DNA of 6,543 nt from Bifidobacterium breve (GCA_945889575.1 CAMDBY010000096.1:1-6543); one strand, 5' to 3'. Numbered from the stretch's first letter, positions 1-5,970 are shown. Notes: a model not told the origin generated them from the sequence alone. Made by a program: numbers and translations.

Positions 1-636
1 GCGCGCTATTTGCAAGATGTTTCGAACGACGACACACGCGATGCCGACTGGAGCGACCCGCATTGGTGGGTAGTGCGTCGCACCGTTATTGATGTGCATC
101 AGTTTCCGGAATACATGCAAGAGATAGATCTCACTACGTGGTGTGGTGGAATTGGTTCGCATTGGGCAGAACGCCGTACACGCATTAGTGCTGTTGATGG
201 CACGCCATTGATTGACGCAGCGTCGTTATGGGTACATGTTGATGAGGTGACGTTGCAACCAAGCAAAGTGCCGGCGGATGTTGTTGATATTTTGGGTGCA
301 TCTGCAGGTGGTCGTGATGTGAACGCACGGCTTTTGCTGCGCGACAAGCTGTTTGATGAATCAAGTATTGAAATCACACCGTGGCATTTACGGTTTGCAG
401 ACTTTGATGCAGTTGGTCATATGAACAATGCCGCGTACTGGGTAATTGTTGAAGAGTTTCTTGCGACACACCGTGATGTTCGCGCTCCACTGCGCACAAT
501 TGTGGAGCATGTGGTGCAGGTGGAACCTGGTCAGGAGCCGGCTCGACATGTTGCTTCTGGTCGAGACGACCTTGAGTTACAACTACGCGTTGGTAGCACT
601 ATGCATGCTGCAATGTGGTGCGGGCTTAACCCTTAA
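1..636 (+). CDS. Acyl-ACP thioesterase, two-hotdog type (5' end outside window)
   Basis: Probably hydrolyses acyl-ACP to free fatty acid and ACP in the cytoplasm, ending or diverting fatty-acid synthesis. The frame is open from the first base, and codons 1-4 (ARYL) read smoothly into the domain, so the TTG at base 10 is not taken as the start; an N-terminal piece lies upstream. 211 codons are visible. The first hotdog carries WWVVRR (codons about 22-27), a W-C-G-G segment, HWAERR and an SLWVHVDE strand; the second begins near codon 123 and has the signature DFDAVGHMNNAAYW (about 134-147) followed by VEE. In plant FatB the equivalent motif is D-x-N-x-H; here Asp136 and His140 are kept but the Asn is Val138. 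The 3' end overlaps the convergent MBL gene by 11 nt. Family assignment is firm; chain-length preference, and ACP versus CoA as carrier, cannot be read from the sequence. Confidence 0.85.
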   Translation, partial: ARYLQDVSNDDTRDADWSDPHWWVVRRTVIDVHQFPEYMQEIDLTTWCGGIGSHWAERRTRISAVDGTPLIDAASLWVHVDEVTLQPSKVPADVVDILGASAGGRDVNARLLLRDKLFDESSIEITPWHLRFADFDAVGHMNNAAYWVIVEEFLATHRDVRAPLRTIVEHVVQVEPGQEPARHVASGRDDLELQLRVGSTMHAAMWCGLNP

Positions 637-1681
637 GCACGTATTCGTACGCGCCATCTTTGTCGCGTCGTTCAAAATCTCCGAGAATACGTAGGTGTTC
701 AAGGTGCGCAAACGCTTCGCTGTCTGCCATTGCGCCTTGCGCACGCGGCGAGAACAAGTGCGTGGAAAACTCCATCACAGTTGCCGGACGACTGAGGTCG
801 GCACTGGTATCGCGGAGTTTTTGCAAACGCTCAACGTGGTGATCTTTGATGGCTTGCACTCTGTCGCCCACATTTTCAAACGGGGTTCCGTGTGCTGGCA
901 ATGCAATATTGATTTGGTTTGCAAAGTGGCCAATTTTGTCGAGCGAGTCAAAGAACAATGTCAAGGGGTCACCGTGCGCAGTGAGCCCACTGATGTGTGG
1001 AGTAATGGTGGGCAACACATGGTCGCCACTGAGAAGAGTGCCTGTTTCTTGGTCAAATAAGCACAAATGGTCGTGAGTATGACCAGGTGTGTGCACTGCA
1101 ACCCATTCGCGTCGCGCGAACTTCATCCGGTCTGATTCATTCAGTCGCACCGACGGCTGTGGAACCTTCATCAGTTTTGGAAACCTGCGCGCAACGCTCA
1201 TGCGTGCTTTGCGTTGCCATGGCATATCCATTGCAGGTCCACCCCATGGTGGAGCATCAAACGGGCTGCGCATCATGAGTGCCATTTCTTCAGCATCGAC
1301 ATCAGGTGGTTCTGCTGGGTCATAGAAGGTGCGGAATAAACGGTGGGTGATGATGTCTGCACCTGATTCATTGCGCAAACGTGCTGCACCGCCGTAGTGG
1401 TCTGGGTGACTGTGGGTGACAATGATTGAGTGCACGCGTTTCAAGGGCACGCCGATTGTTGCCAACCGATCTGTGAGCGCGGTCCATGATTCTTTTGTGG
1501 GAAGACCAGGGTCAACTACAGCAACACCACGTTCGTCTTCCAATACATACATGTTCACGTGGCCAAGGCCCGTGATGTTTGCTGGCAACTGTGTGCGCAA
1601 AATTCCTGGTGCGACTTCGACAATCTCGTCTGTCGCTTGAAGTTGTTCAGACTTCAGCGGGCGAGGAGTGTCTGTACTCAT
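626..1681 (-). CDS. MBL-fold metallo-hydrolase with C-terminal LACTB2-like winged-helix domain
   Basis: A 351-residue metallo-beta-lactamase-fold hydrolase with a full dinuclear metal site: HSHPDH (His90, His92, Asp94, His95), His201 in TPGHTHDH, Asp220 in SGDH and His264 in PAHG. Residues about 275-350 resemble the small winged-helix domain of LACTB2-type proteins (HHVERLQKL, then AFAHLEHLRILGDFE). It exceeds human LACTB2 (288 aa), mainly through a Pro/Met-rich and basic insertion at about 118-180, between the first metal motif and His201. The ATG overlaps the orn stop as ATGA, so the two genes are almost certainly cotranscribed and perhaps translationally coupled; only a weak purine-rich GAAGAAG lies upstream. 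The substrate is unknown: LACTB2 is an RNA endonuclease, but close family members include thioesterases and lactonases. Given orn, RNA turnover is an attractive inference only. The stop overlaps the convergent thioesterase. Confidence 0.88.
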   Translation of the reverse strand: MSTDTPRPLKSEQLQATDEIVEVAPGILRTQLPANITGLGHVNMYVLEDERGVAVVDPGLPTKESWTALTDRLATIGVPLKRVHSIIVTHSHPDHYGGAARLRNESGADIITHRLFRTFYDPAEPPDVDAEEMALMMRSPFDAPPWGGPAMDMPWQRKARMSVARRFPKLMKVPQPSVRLNESDRMKFARREWVAVHTPGHTHDHLCLFDQETGTLLSGDHVLPTITPHISGLTAHGDPLTLFFDSLDKIGHFANQINIALPAHGTPFENVGDRVQAIKDHHVERLQKLRDTSADLSRPATVMEFSTHLFSPRAQGAMADSEAFAHLEHLRILGDFERRDKDGAYEYVLKG

Positions 1682-2241
1682 TTACTCGGCTTCTTCACTT
1701 CGGCAGGGTCGCGAAAAATTAAGCTGCGGTAGTAACGCATTTCTTCAACACTGTCACGAATGTCATCCATGGCGCGATGGTTTTGACCGGCGCTTGTTTC
1801 ACGACCATACGCAATGTTCGGGTACCAGCGCTTCACTAATTCTTTCACTGTTGAAACATCAACACAGCGGTAGTGCAACCAGTGTTCAATTTCGGGCATG
1901 TACTTCTCAAGGAAACTTCTGTCAGTACGAATGGAGTTTCCACATAATGGAATTTTTCCCGCTTCAGGACTGTGTTCCTTGATGAAGTCGAGAGTCTGCT
2001 GCAGGGCGTCGTCGTGGCTGATGGTTGAGGTCTTGATGAGCTCTAGCAAGCCTGATGTGGTGTGCATCTGAGTGACAAAATCACCCATTGAAGCCATGGC
2101 CTCTTCTGGCTGGAAGATCACAAGGTTTGGGCCTTCGGCGATGATGTTGAGTTCGTCGTCTGTGACGAGGGTGGCAATTTCCACAATCACATCGGTCTCA
2201 GGATTGAGGCCTGTCATTTCGAGGTCCATCCAAATCAGCAC
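1678..2241 (-). CDS. orn: Oligoribonuclease (DEDDh 3'-5' exoribonuclease)
   Basis: Cytoplasmic exonuclease that degrades 2-5 nt RNA fragments to mononucleotides and, in many bacteria, the c-di-GMP product pGpG. At 187 residues it has normal length. The DEDDh catalytic set is complete: Asp6 and Glu8 in WMDLEMTGL, Asp107 in GNSIRTDRSFL, and His155 with Asp160 in NHRAMDDIRDS, matching E. coli Asp12, Glu14, Asp112, His158 and Asp163. The start is GTG (2239-2241); an in-frame TAG lies four codons upstream, so no longer form exists. GGGGAA directly abuts the GTG and is too close to work as a Shine-Dalgarno, whereas a TAGATT hexamer sits at exactly -12 to -7, so a leaderless transcript is likely. 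It is the first gene of a two-gene leftward operon with the MBL hydrolase and is divergent from dut. Identification is firm. Confidence 0.96.
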   Translation of the reverse strand: MLIWMDLEMTGLNPETDVIVEIATLVTDDELNIIAEGPNLVIFQPEEAMASMGDFVTQMHTTSGLLELIKTSTISHDDALQQTLDFIKEHSPEAGKIPLCGNSIRTDRSFLEKYMPEIEHWLHYRCVDVSTVKELVKRWYPNIAYGRETSAGQNHRAMDDIRDSVEEMRYYRSLIFRDPAEVKKPSK

Positions 2242-2245
2242 TTCC

Positions 2246-2258
2246 CCAATCTAATTGG
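2246..2258. repeat. Perfect inverted repeat CCAAT-CTA-ATTGG over the orn -10 box
   Basis: Five-base arms with a three-base spacer form a perfect dyad that covers the proposed orn -10 box. More ATTG copies on the + strand start at 2260 and 2268, and a CAAT lies at 2291-2294, so the whole orn-dut gap is rich in this core. The position suits a repressor operator. A 13-bp dyad with 5-bp arms can occur by chance, and no regulator is encoded nearby. Confidence 0.4.
2248..2253 (-). promoter_or_regulatory. Putative -10 box of a leaderless orn promoter
   Basis: On the minus strand the hexamer reads TAGATT, fitting the actinobacterial TANNNT -10 pattern (4 of 6 bases match TATAAT). Exactly six bases separate it from the GTG of orn, so transcription would begin at the first base of the start codon. 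No convincing -35 hexamer lies 16-18 bp upstream. The TAG of this box is also the in-frame stop that limits the orn frame. Confidence 0.5.
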
Positions 2259-2293
2259 CATTGCTTGATTGCGCCTATAGCGGAGGTGGGCAA

Positions 2294-2299
2294 TAGCGT
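2294..2299 (+). promoter_or_regulatory. Possible -10 box of a leaderless dut promoter
   Basis: TAGCGT fits TANNNT only minimally (3 of 6 to TATAAT) but lies exactly six bases before the dut GTG, the same geometry as orn. An alternative is TTGGCA (2255-2260) with TATAGC (2276-2281) at a short 15-bp spacing, but that would start transcription near 2288, inside the only good Shine-Dalgarno-like sequence (GGAGGTG, 2282-2288). Confidence 0.3.
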
Positions 2300-2305
2300 G
2301 GAGAT

Positions 2306-2740
2306 GTGCCGAACATTCACATCAAGCGCCTCGATACAGATCTCCCGTTGCCCCAGTTGGCACATGTGGGAGATGCTGGCCTTGATATCTATTCGGCAAT
2401 TGATGTGGTGTTAGCGCCCAATGGTGGACGTGCGTTGGTTCCAGCAGGCATCGCTATTTCCATTCCGCTCGGATACGCGGGCTTTGTTCTACCCCGTAGT
2501 GGGCTTGCGTTGAATCACGGCATCAGTCTGGTGAATACTCCAGGACTTATTGATTCGCACTATCGCGGCGAAATCAAAGTGGTGATGTTGAACACTGATC
2601 AGAATCGTCCGTACCACGTGTCACGCGGCGACCGCATTGCGCAACTAGTGATTCAACGCGTCGAAGAAGTGACATGGACTGAAGTTGCAACGTTGGACGA
2701 CAACGACCGCGGTGGCGGTTTTGGCCATTCCGGTCGTTAA
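2306..2740 (+). CDS. dut: dUTP diphosphatase (trimeric dUTPase)
   Basis: Hydrolyses dUTP to dUMP and pyrophosphate, keeping uracil out of DNA and feeding thymidylate synthesis; family members are cytoplasmic homotrimers. All five motifs occur in order in 144 residues: AGLDIYS (24-30), PRSGLAL (63-69), GLIDSHYRGEIKV (80-92) with the water-activating Asp83, RGDRIAQLV (107-115), and the glycine-rich C-terminal arm RGGGFGHSGR (135-144) that closes over the bound nucleotide. The arm seems one residue shorter than E. coli's RGEGGFGHSG. The GTG start is forced by the in-frame TAG at 2294-2296. GGAGGTG (2282-2288) is 17 nt away and GGAG (2300-2303) only 2 nt away, so neither is a well-placed ribosome site. 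Divergent from orn; its TAA directly abuts the stop of the convergent CoA-transferase. Function is firm. Confidence 0.96.
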   Translation: MPNIHIKRLDTDLPLPQLAHVGDAGLDIYSAIDVVLAPNGGRALVPAGIAISIPLGYAGFVLPRSGLALNHGISLVNTPGLIDSHYRGEIKVVMLNTDQNRPYHVSRGDRIAQLVIQRVEEVTWTEVATLDDNDRGGGFGHSGR

Positions 2741-3985
2741 TTAATTCTTTGGAAGTCGAATCGAGAGTGCGCCACTTTCAGTAAGCGTCGCAACTTCTTG
2801 CGCACTAACTCCTAAGAGTCGTTGCAACACTTCTGCGTTGTCTTCACCGCGGAATTTTGGAACGCCTTGCGTTGATACATCAGCACCGGAGAATTGCCAT
2901 GGTGCATTCGGGATACGAAAGGTTCCGCCAGAGCGATCATCAATAGAAATGATTGCGTTTCTGTTATGTGCCCATTCCGTGTCTGCAAGGTCTGTCATCT
3001 TGCGCAACACACCCATTGCAAGACCGGCTTCTGCAAACGTGTCTTCAATTTCTTCCGCAGTTTCTACGGTGAGTGCCCAATCACGAACAACTTGTTGCAG
3101 TTCTGAAAGGCTCGCAAGGCGTTTGGCAACAGTGTCGAATCGCGGGTCAGTCAACATGTCAGGACGTTTCATTGCTTTTACGAACAAATCAAACGTTCCA
3201 CGTTCTGCGGGATGTCCGCTAACTACAACCAGGGTTCCGTTCCCGGTAGTGAGAATGGGGTAATCACCTGGCTGGAATGAACGAATGATGTCATCTGCAA
3301 CATCACCTTCGTACAGTTGATTTTGTGTGTGTTCGTTGACGTACAACATTGTTTGCGCCATTGACACATCAACATGTTGACCAACGCCTGAGTGTTCGCG
3401 TTGAAACAGTGCAGCAAGAATTCCGGCAGCAGTCTCCATGCCGGTGTATACGTCGGCATGACTGTGTGGATCATTCGACAATTCACCTTTGCGCGCATCC
3501 GCTTGAATACCAGTAAGTCCAGTTTCGGCGTTAATCACTGTTGCGTATGCACGACGATGAGCCCAAGGGCCAGTTGTGCCGTACCCGGTAATAGAGGCGT
3601 AGATAAGGCGTGGATTAATTATCGACAATTCGTCGAACCCAAGTCCCAGTGAATCCATAACGCCGCCGCGATAATTCTCAATGAGCACATCGCTCTGTGC
3701 GACTAAGCGCTTTACAAGTTCTACTGTCTCGGGCTTTTTTAAGTTCATCGACATATTGAGCTTGCCGATGTTTTGCTGTGCAAAGTACGTGGACATAGAG
3801 CCAACACGCGGGAAGGCAAAACGAGTGAGATCACCTTCGGGGGGTTCAATCTTGATGACCTCGGCGCCAAGGTCTGACAACATGCGTGCGCAATGCGGGC
3901 CAGACAAGACGCGTGTGAAATCAAGAACCCGTACCCCATCGAGTGGGCGAGCTCCTGACGATTGTGATGTGAGGTGCGCCTTCAT
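2741..3985 (-). CDS. Class III CoA-transferase (CaiB/BaiF family)
   Basis: Moves CoA from an acyl-CoA donor to a carboxylic acid through an aspartyl-anhydride intermediate; donor and acceptor are unknown. From ATG 3985 it has 414 residues, a usual length. The N-terminal family signature reads PLDGVRVLDFTRVLSGP (about 14-30), followed by LSDLGAEVIKIEPPEGD (36-52). The catalytic Asp is Asp178 in HADVYTGMETAAGI, and the C-terminal lobe ends with APWQFSG and PKFRGEDNAEVL blocks typical of the family. I prefer ATG 3985 because AAGGA lies 4 nt upstream; a GTG at 4009 would add eight residues with no good ribosome site. The start faces the divergent dehydrogenase across 29 bp (5 bp for the longer form). 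The stop abuts dut with no spacer, making the 8-bp palindrome TTAATTAA. Related families include formyl-CoA transferase, alpha-methylacyl-CoA racemase and succinyl-CoA:acid transferases. Confidence 0.9.
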   Translation of the reverse strand: MKAHLTSQSSGARPLDGVRVLDFTRVLSGPHCARMLSDLGAEVIKIEPPEGDLTRFAFPRVGSMSTYFAQQNIGKLNMSMNLKKPETVELVKRLVAQSDVLIENYRGGVMDSLGLGFDELSIINPRLIYASITGYGTTGPWAHRRAYATVINAETGLTGIQADARKGELSNDPHSHADVYTGMETAAGILAALFQREHSGVGQHVDVSMAQTMLYVNEHTQNQLYEGDVADDIIRSFQPGDYPILTTGNGTLVVVSGHPAERGTFDLFVKAMKRPDMLTDPRFDTVAKRLASLSELQQVVRDWALTVETAEEIEDTFAEAGLAMGVLRKMTDLADTEWAHNRNAIISIDDRSGGTFRIPNAPWQFSGADVSTQGVPKFRGEDNAEVLQRLLGVSAQEVATLTESGALSIRLPKN

Positions 3986-3989
3986 GATG

Positions 3990-3994
3990 TCCTT
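3990..3994 (-). promoter_or_regulatory. Shine-Dalgarno that decides the CoA-transferase start
   Basis: AAGGA on the minus strand, four bases before ATG 3985. It favours that ATG over the upstream GTG at 4009, which has only GTAGGT abutting it. The site lies inside the longer candidate frame. Confidence 0.6.
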
Positions 3995-4014
3995 GACCGT
4001 ATCTAACACCTACA

Positions 4015-5145
4015 GTGAACAACATGGTCGACGATTTTGCCCGTGAAGTAGAAGCCTTTTTCGAGTCTCTTCCCGCAGTCATGACTGCGGCCGGGCCAGG
4101 TGCGCTGAACAGAGTGCGGGCATTGCGCGGAGCGATGGCGAAAGCGCGACTCGTGGGTTTCGGAATTCCTGAGGAATACGGCGGCCGCACCGACATTGAA
4201 AATGCTTCGTACCGAATGCAAGAGATAGCGCGTGGACGAATGCCAAAAGAAGACGGAATGTTGGGCATTGGTCTGAACATGGCGGTTCCCATTATTTTGC
4301 AATATGGCACAGAGGAACAAAAGAAACGTTTTATTCCACCCACTTTGAATGCACAAGAAGTGTGGTGCCAGTTGTATTCAGAACCCGAAGCGGGCAGTGA
4401 TCTAGCAAGTTTGCGAACCACCGCTGTTCTTGATGGTGATGAATGGGTTGTGAACGGGCAGAAGGTGTGGACCTCAGGTGCCCAGAATTCACAGATGGGA
4501 GTGTTACTTGCACGCACAGGTGAGGAGCCACGTAACCGTGGAATCTCGATGCTGCTGATCCCGATGAATCAGCCCGGCGTTGAAGTGCGTCCGTTACGCC
4601 AAATCACGGGTGAAGCAGAATTCAATGAGGTGTTCTTTACTGATGCACGCGTGCCGCGTGATTGGGTTGTAGGTGAGGTCAATGATGGGTGGCGTGCAGC
4701 AACGGGACTTCTTGCTCATGAGCGCAGTTCGTTGGGCAAAGTTGGAGCAGATGCAAAAAGAGAAGCAAATGCATCTGCTGCCGTTCCATTTCACTATCTC
4801 CTAGATATCGCAATTCGCACAGGACACAACACAAACTTCAACACACGACAAGAATTAGCATCTGCCTACATTGGTGAAAAAGTTATGTCATGGATAGGAC
4901 AACGCAAGGTTCATCCGAGCATTGGCAAACTCTGGCGCACGAAGCAGGCTCGGTATGTTGCTGCAGTTGGTGCACGCATGGCAATGAGTGGAGCTGCGGC
5001 ACATGAAATGGGTGACAAAGATGGCGAATTTTGGATGTACCACATTTTGAATGCACCACGCATGTCGCTTGGTGGTGGAACTGATGAAATTCAGAAAAAC
5101 ACGATTGGTGAAAGAGCGTTAGGCCTTCCGCGCGAACCGTCGTAG
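4015..5145 (+). CDS. Acyl-CoA dehydrogenase (FadE-type, IVD/LCAD-like active site)
   Basis: FAD-dependent alpha,beta-dehydrogenation of an acyl-CoA, normally passing electrons to electron-transfer flavoprotein. In 376 residues: an N-terminal helical domain with GFGIPEEYGG (about 48-57), the middle beta-domain with YSEPEAGSDLASLRT (121-135) and VNGQKVWTSGA (146-156), where Trp152 and Ser154 belong to the flavin-contact region, VPRDWVVGEVNDGW (213-226), and the C-terminal helical domain ending SLGGGTDEIQKNTIGERALG (351-370). The C-terminal catalytic Glu of MCAD/SCAD (in YEGT) is Gly here, while Glu236 in LLAHERSSLG matches the helix-G base of isovaleryl- and long-chain enzymes. The start is GTG 4015 or ATG 4024; neither has a Shine-Dalgarno, and TATCTA (4000-4005) could give a leaderless or three-base-leader mRNA. 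Divergent from the CoA-transferase and three bases from the convergent hydratase-family gene. Substrate chain unknown. Confidence 0.92.
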   Translation: MNNMVDDFAREVEAFFESLPAVMTAAGPGALNRVRALRGAMAKARLVGFGIPEEYGGRTDIENASYRMQEIARGRMPKEDGMLGIGLNMAVPIILQYGTEEQKKRFIPPTLNAQEVWCQLYSEPEAGSDLASLRTTAVLDGDEWVVNGQKVWTSGAQNSQMGVLLARTGEEPRNRGISMLLIPMNQPGVEVRPLRQITGEAEFNEVFFTDARVPRDWVVGEVNDGWRAATGLLAHERSSLGKVGADAKREANASAAVPFHYLLDIAIRTGHNTNFNTRQELASAYIGEKVMSWIGQRKVHPSIGKLWRTKQARYVAAVGARMAMSGAAAHEMGDKDGEFWMYHILNAPRMSLGGGTDEIQKNTIGERALGLPREPS

Positions 5146-5148
5146 TTT

Positions 5149-5970
5149 TTACCGACCGTCGAAGTTTGGTGTGCGCTTTTCAACAAACGCAGCAGCAGCT
5201 TCGCGGTGATCAGCAGTGGACATAGTGCGAGACATTGCCACGGCTTCCGCATCGAGTGCTGCTTCTATTGTGACAACGCCAGACCGGTTGATGTTCTCTT
5301 TCATGTAACGCAGTGCAATTGGTGCACGCTGCGCAAGGCTTTGGCAATATGCCATCGCGTCATCAGTAAATGTTGCATCAGGGAATACTTCGCTGACCAT
5401 GCCCAATGCGAGAGCATCACGTGCAGTGAGACGCGGCGATGTGAACATCAGTTCTTTTGCTTTTGCTTCACCAACAACACGTGGCAAGAACCACGACATG
5501 CCGAAGTCACCACTTGCGCCAACATTTGCAAATGCAGTAACAAATAGTGCGCGTTCCGCGGCAACTCGTAGATCAGCTGACAATGCGATAGACAAGCCTG
5601 CGCCAGCTGCGGCGCCGGGAATTGCAGCAACTACAGGCTGAGGCAATTTGCGCATCGCGCCACTGACAGCGGCTTGAATGTAACGCAGACGTGCGATGCC
5701 ATCTTCAAGTGATGCTTTTTGTCCGCCACCTGAGTTGTTTGCATGCATGCCCTTCACATCGCCTCCGGCACAGAACGCGACGCCCTCGCCTGTGAGCATG
5801 AGAACGCGAATATCGGAGTTGGCAGCGATGAGAGGCAGGGCTTTACCGAATCCGGCGTACATCTCATCTGACAATGCATTGCGTGCTTCTGGCCGGTTAA
5901 ACGACAGCACAGCAACATGGCCTTCGATGCGGCCGAGTAGGTGATCTGTTCCTGTTTCTAATGTGCTCAT
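5149..5970 (-). CDS. Enoyl-CoA hydratase/isomerase (crotonase) family protein
   Basis: A 273-residue crotonase-fold protein acting on a CoA thioester. The fold signature is complete: FNRPEARNALSDEM (24-37), the first oxyanion-hole segment AFCAGGDVKGM (65-75), a Gly/Asn/Ser-rich loop (77-86), the second oxyanion segment PGAAAGAGLSIALSAD (118-133), and the RLTARDALALGMVSEV helix (180-195). Aligned by eye to rat enoyl-CoA hydratase, both catalytic glutamates are replaced (Glu144 by Ser127, Glu164 by Phe147). Asp155 in ASGDFGMSWFLPR lines up with the Asp of GLVPD in PaaG-type isomerases. It is therefore more likely an isomerase or other crotonase activity than a classical hydratase. The ATG has a strong Shine-Dalgarno, AGGAGA, six bases upstream. 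Its stop lies 3 bp from the convergent dehydrogenase, and its start is divergent from the carotenoid oxygenase. Confidence 0.9.
   Translation of the reverse strand: MSTLETGTDHLLGRIEGHVAVLSFNRPEARNALSDEMYAGFGKALPLIAANSDIRVLMLTGEGVAFCAGGDVKGMHANNSGGGQKASLEDGIARLRYIQAAVSGAMRKLPQPVVAAIPGAAAGAGLSIALSADLRVAAERALFVTAFANVGASGDFGMSWFLPRVVGEAKAKELMFTSPRLTARDALALGMVSEVFPDATFTDDAMAYCQSLAQRAPIALRYMKENINRSGVVTIEAALDAEAVAMSRTMSTADHREAAAAFVEKRTPNFDGR

Noticed and set aside
10..12. TTG at base 10 as the thioesterase start
   Set aside because: The frame stays open to the window edge, and upstream codons continue the family's RYLQDV-type sequence, so the true start lies outside the window.
695..1060. 121-codon open frame on the plus strand inside the MBL gene
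   Set aside because: It is antisense to intact metal-binding motifs and shows no domain or ribosome site; treated as a shadow frame.
2255..2281. TTGGCA...TATAGC as a sigma-70-like dut promoter
   Set aside because: Spacing is only 15 bp, and initiation near 2288 would cut through the GGAGGTG sequence; kept only as an alternative.
3681..4046. 121-codon plus-strand frame spanning the CoA-transferase start and the dehydrogenase start
   Set aside because: It is antisense to the conserved CoA-transferase N-terminus and out of frame with the dehydrogenase; the composition is not protein-like.
3921..4517. 198-codon open frame on the minus strand, antisense to the dehydrogenase gene
   Set aside because: It runs opposite a clear FadE-type gene and into the CoA-transferase; its product is Ser/Arg/Pro-rich low-complexity shadow sequence with no recognisable domain.
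5136..5161. ACCGTCG direct repeat flanking the TTTTT run at the dehydrogenase/crotonase junction
   Set aside because: The T-run is not preceded by an inverted repeat, so there is no intrinsic terminator; a 7-bp repeat within coding ends is probably coincidental.
5741..5750. Palindromic GCATGCATGC inside the crotonase gene
   Set aside because: It simply encodes part of the Met-His-Ala loop, occurs once, and is not near any control region.
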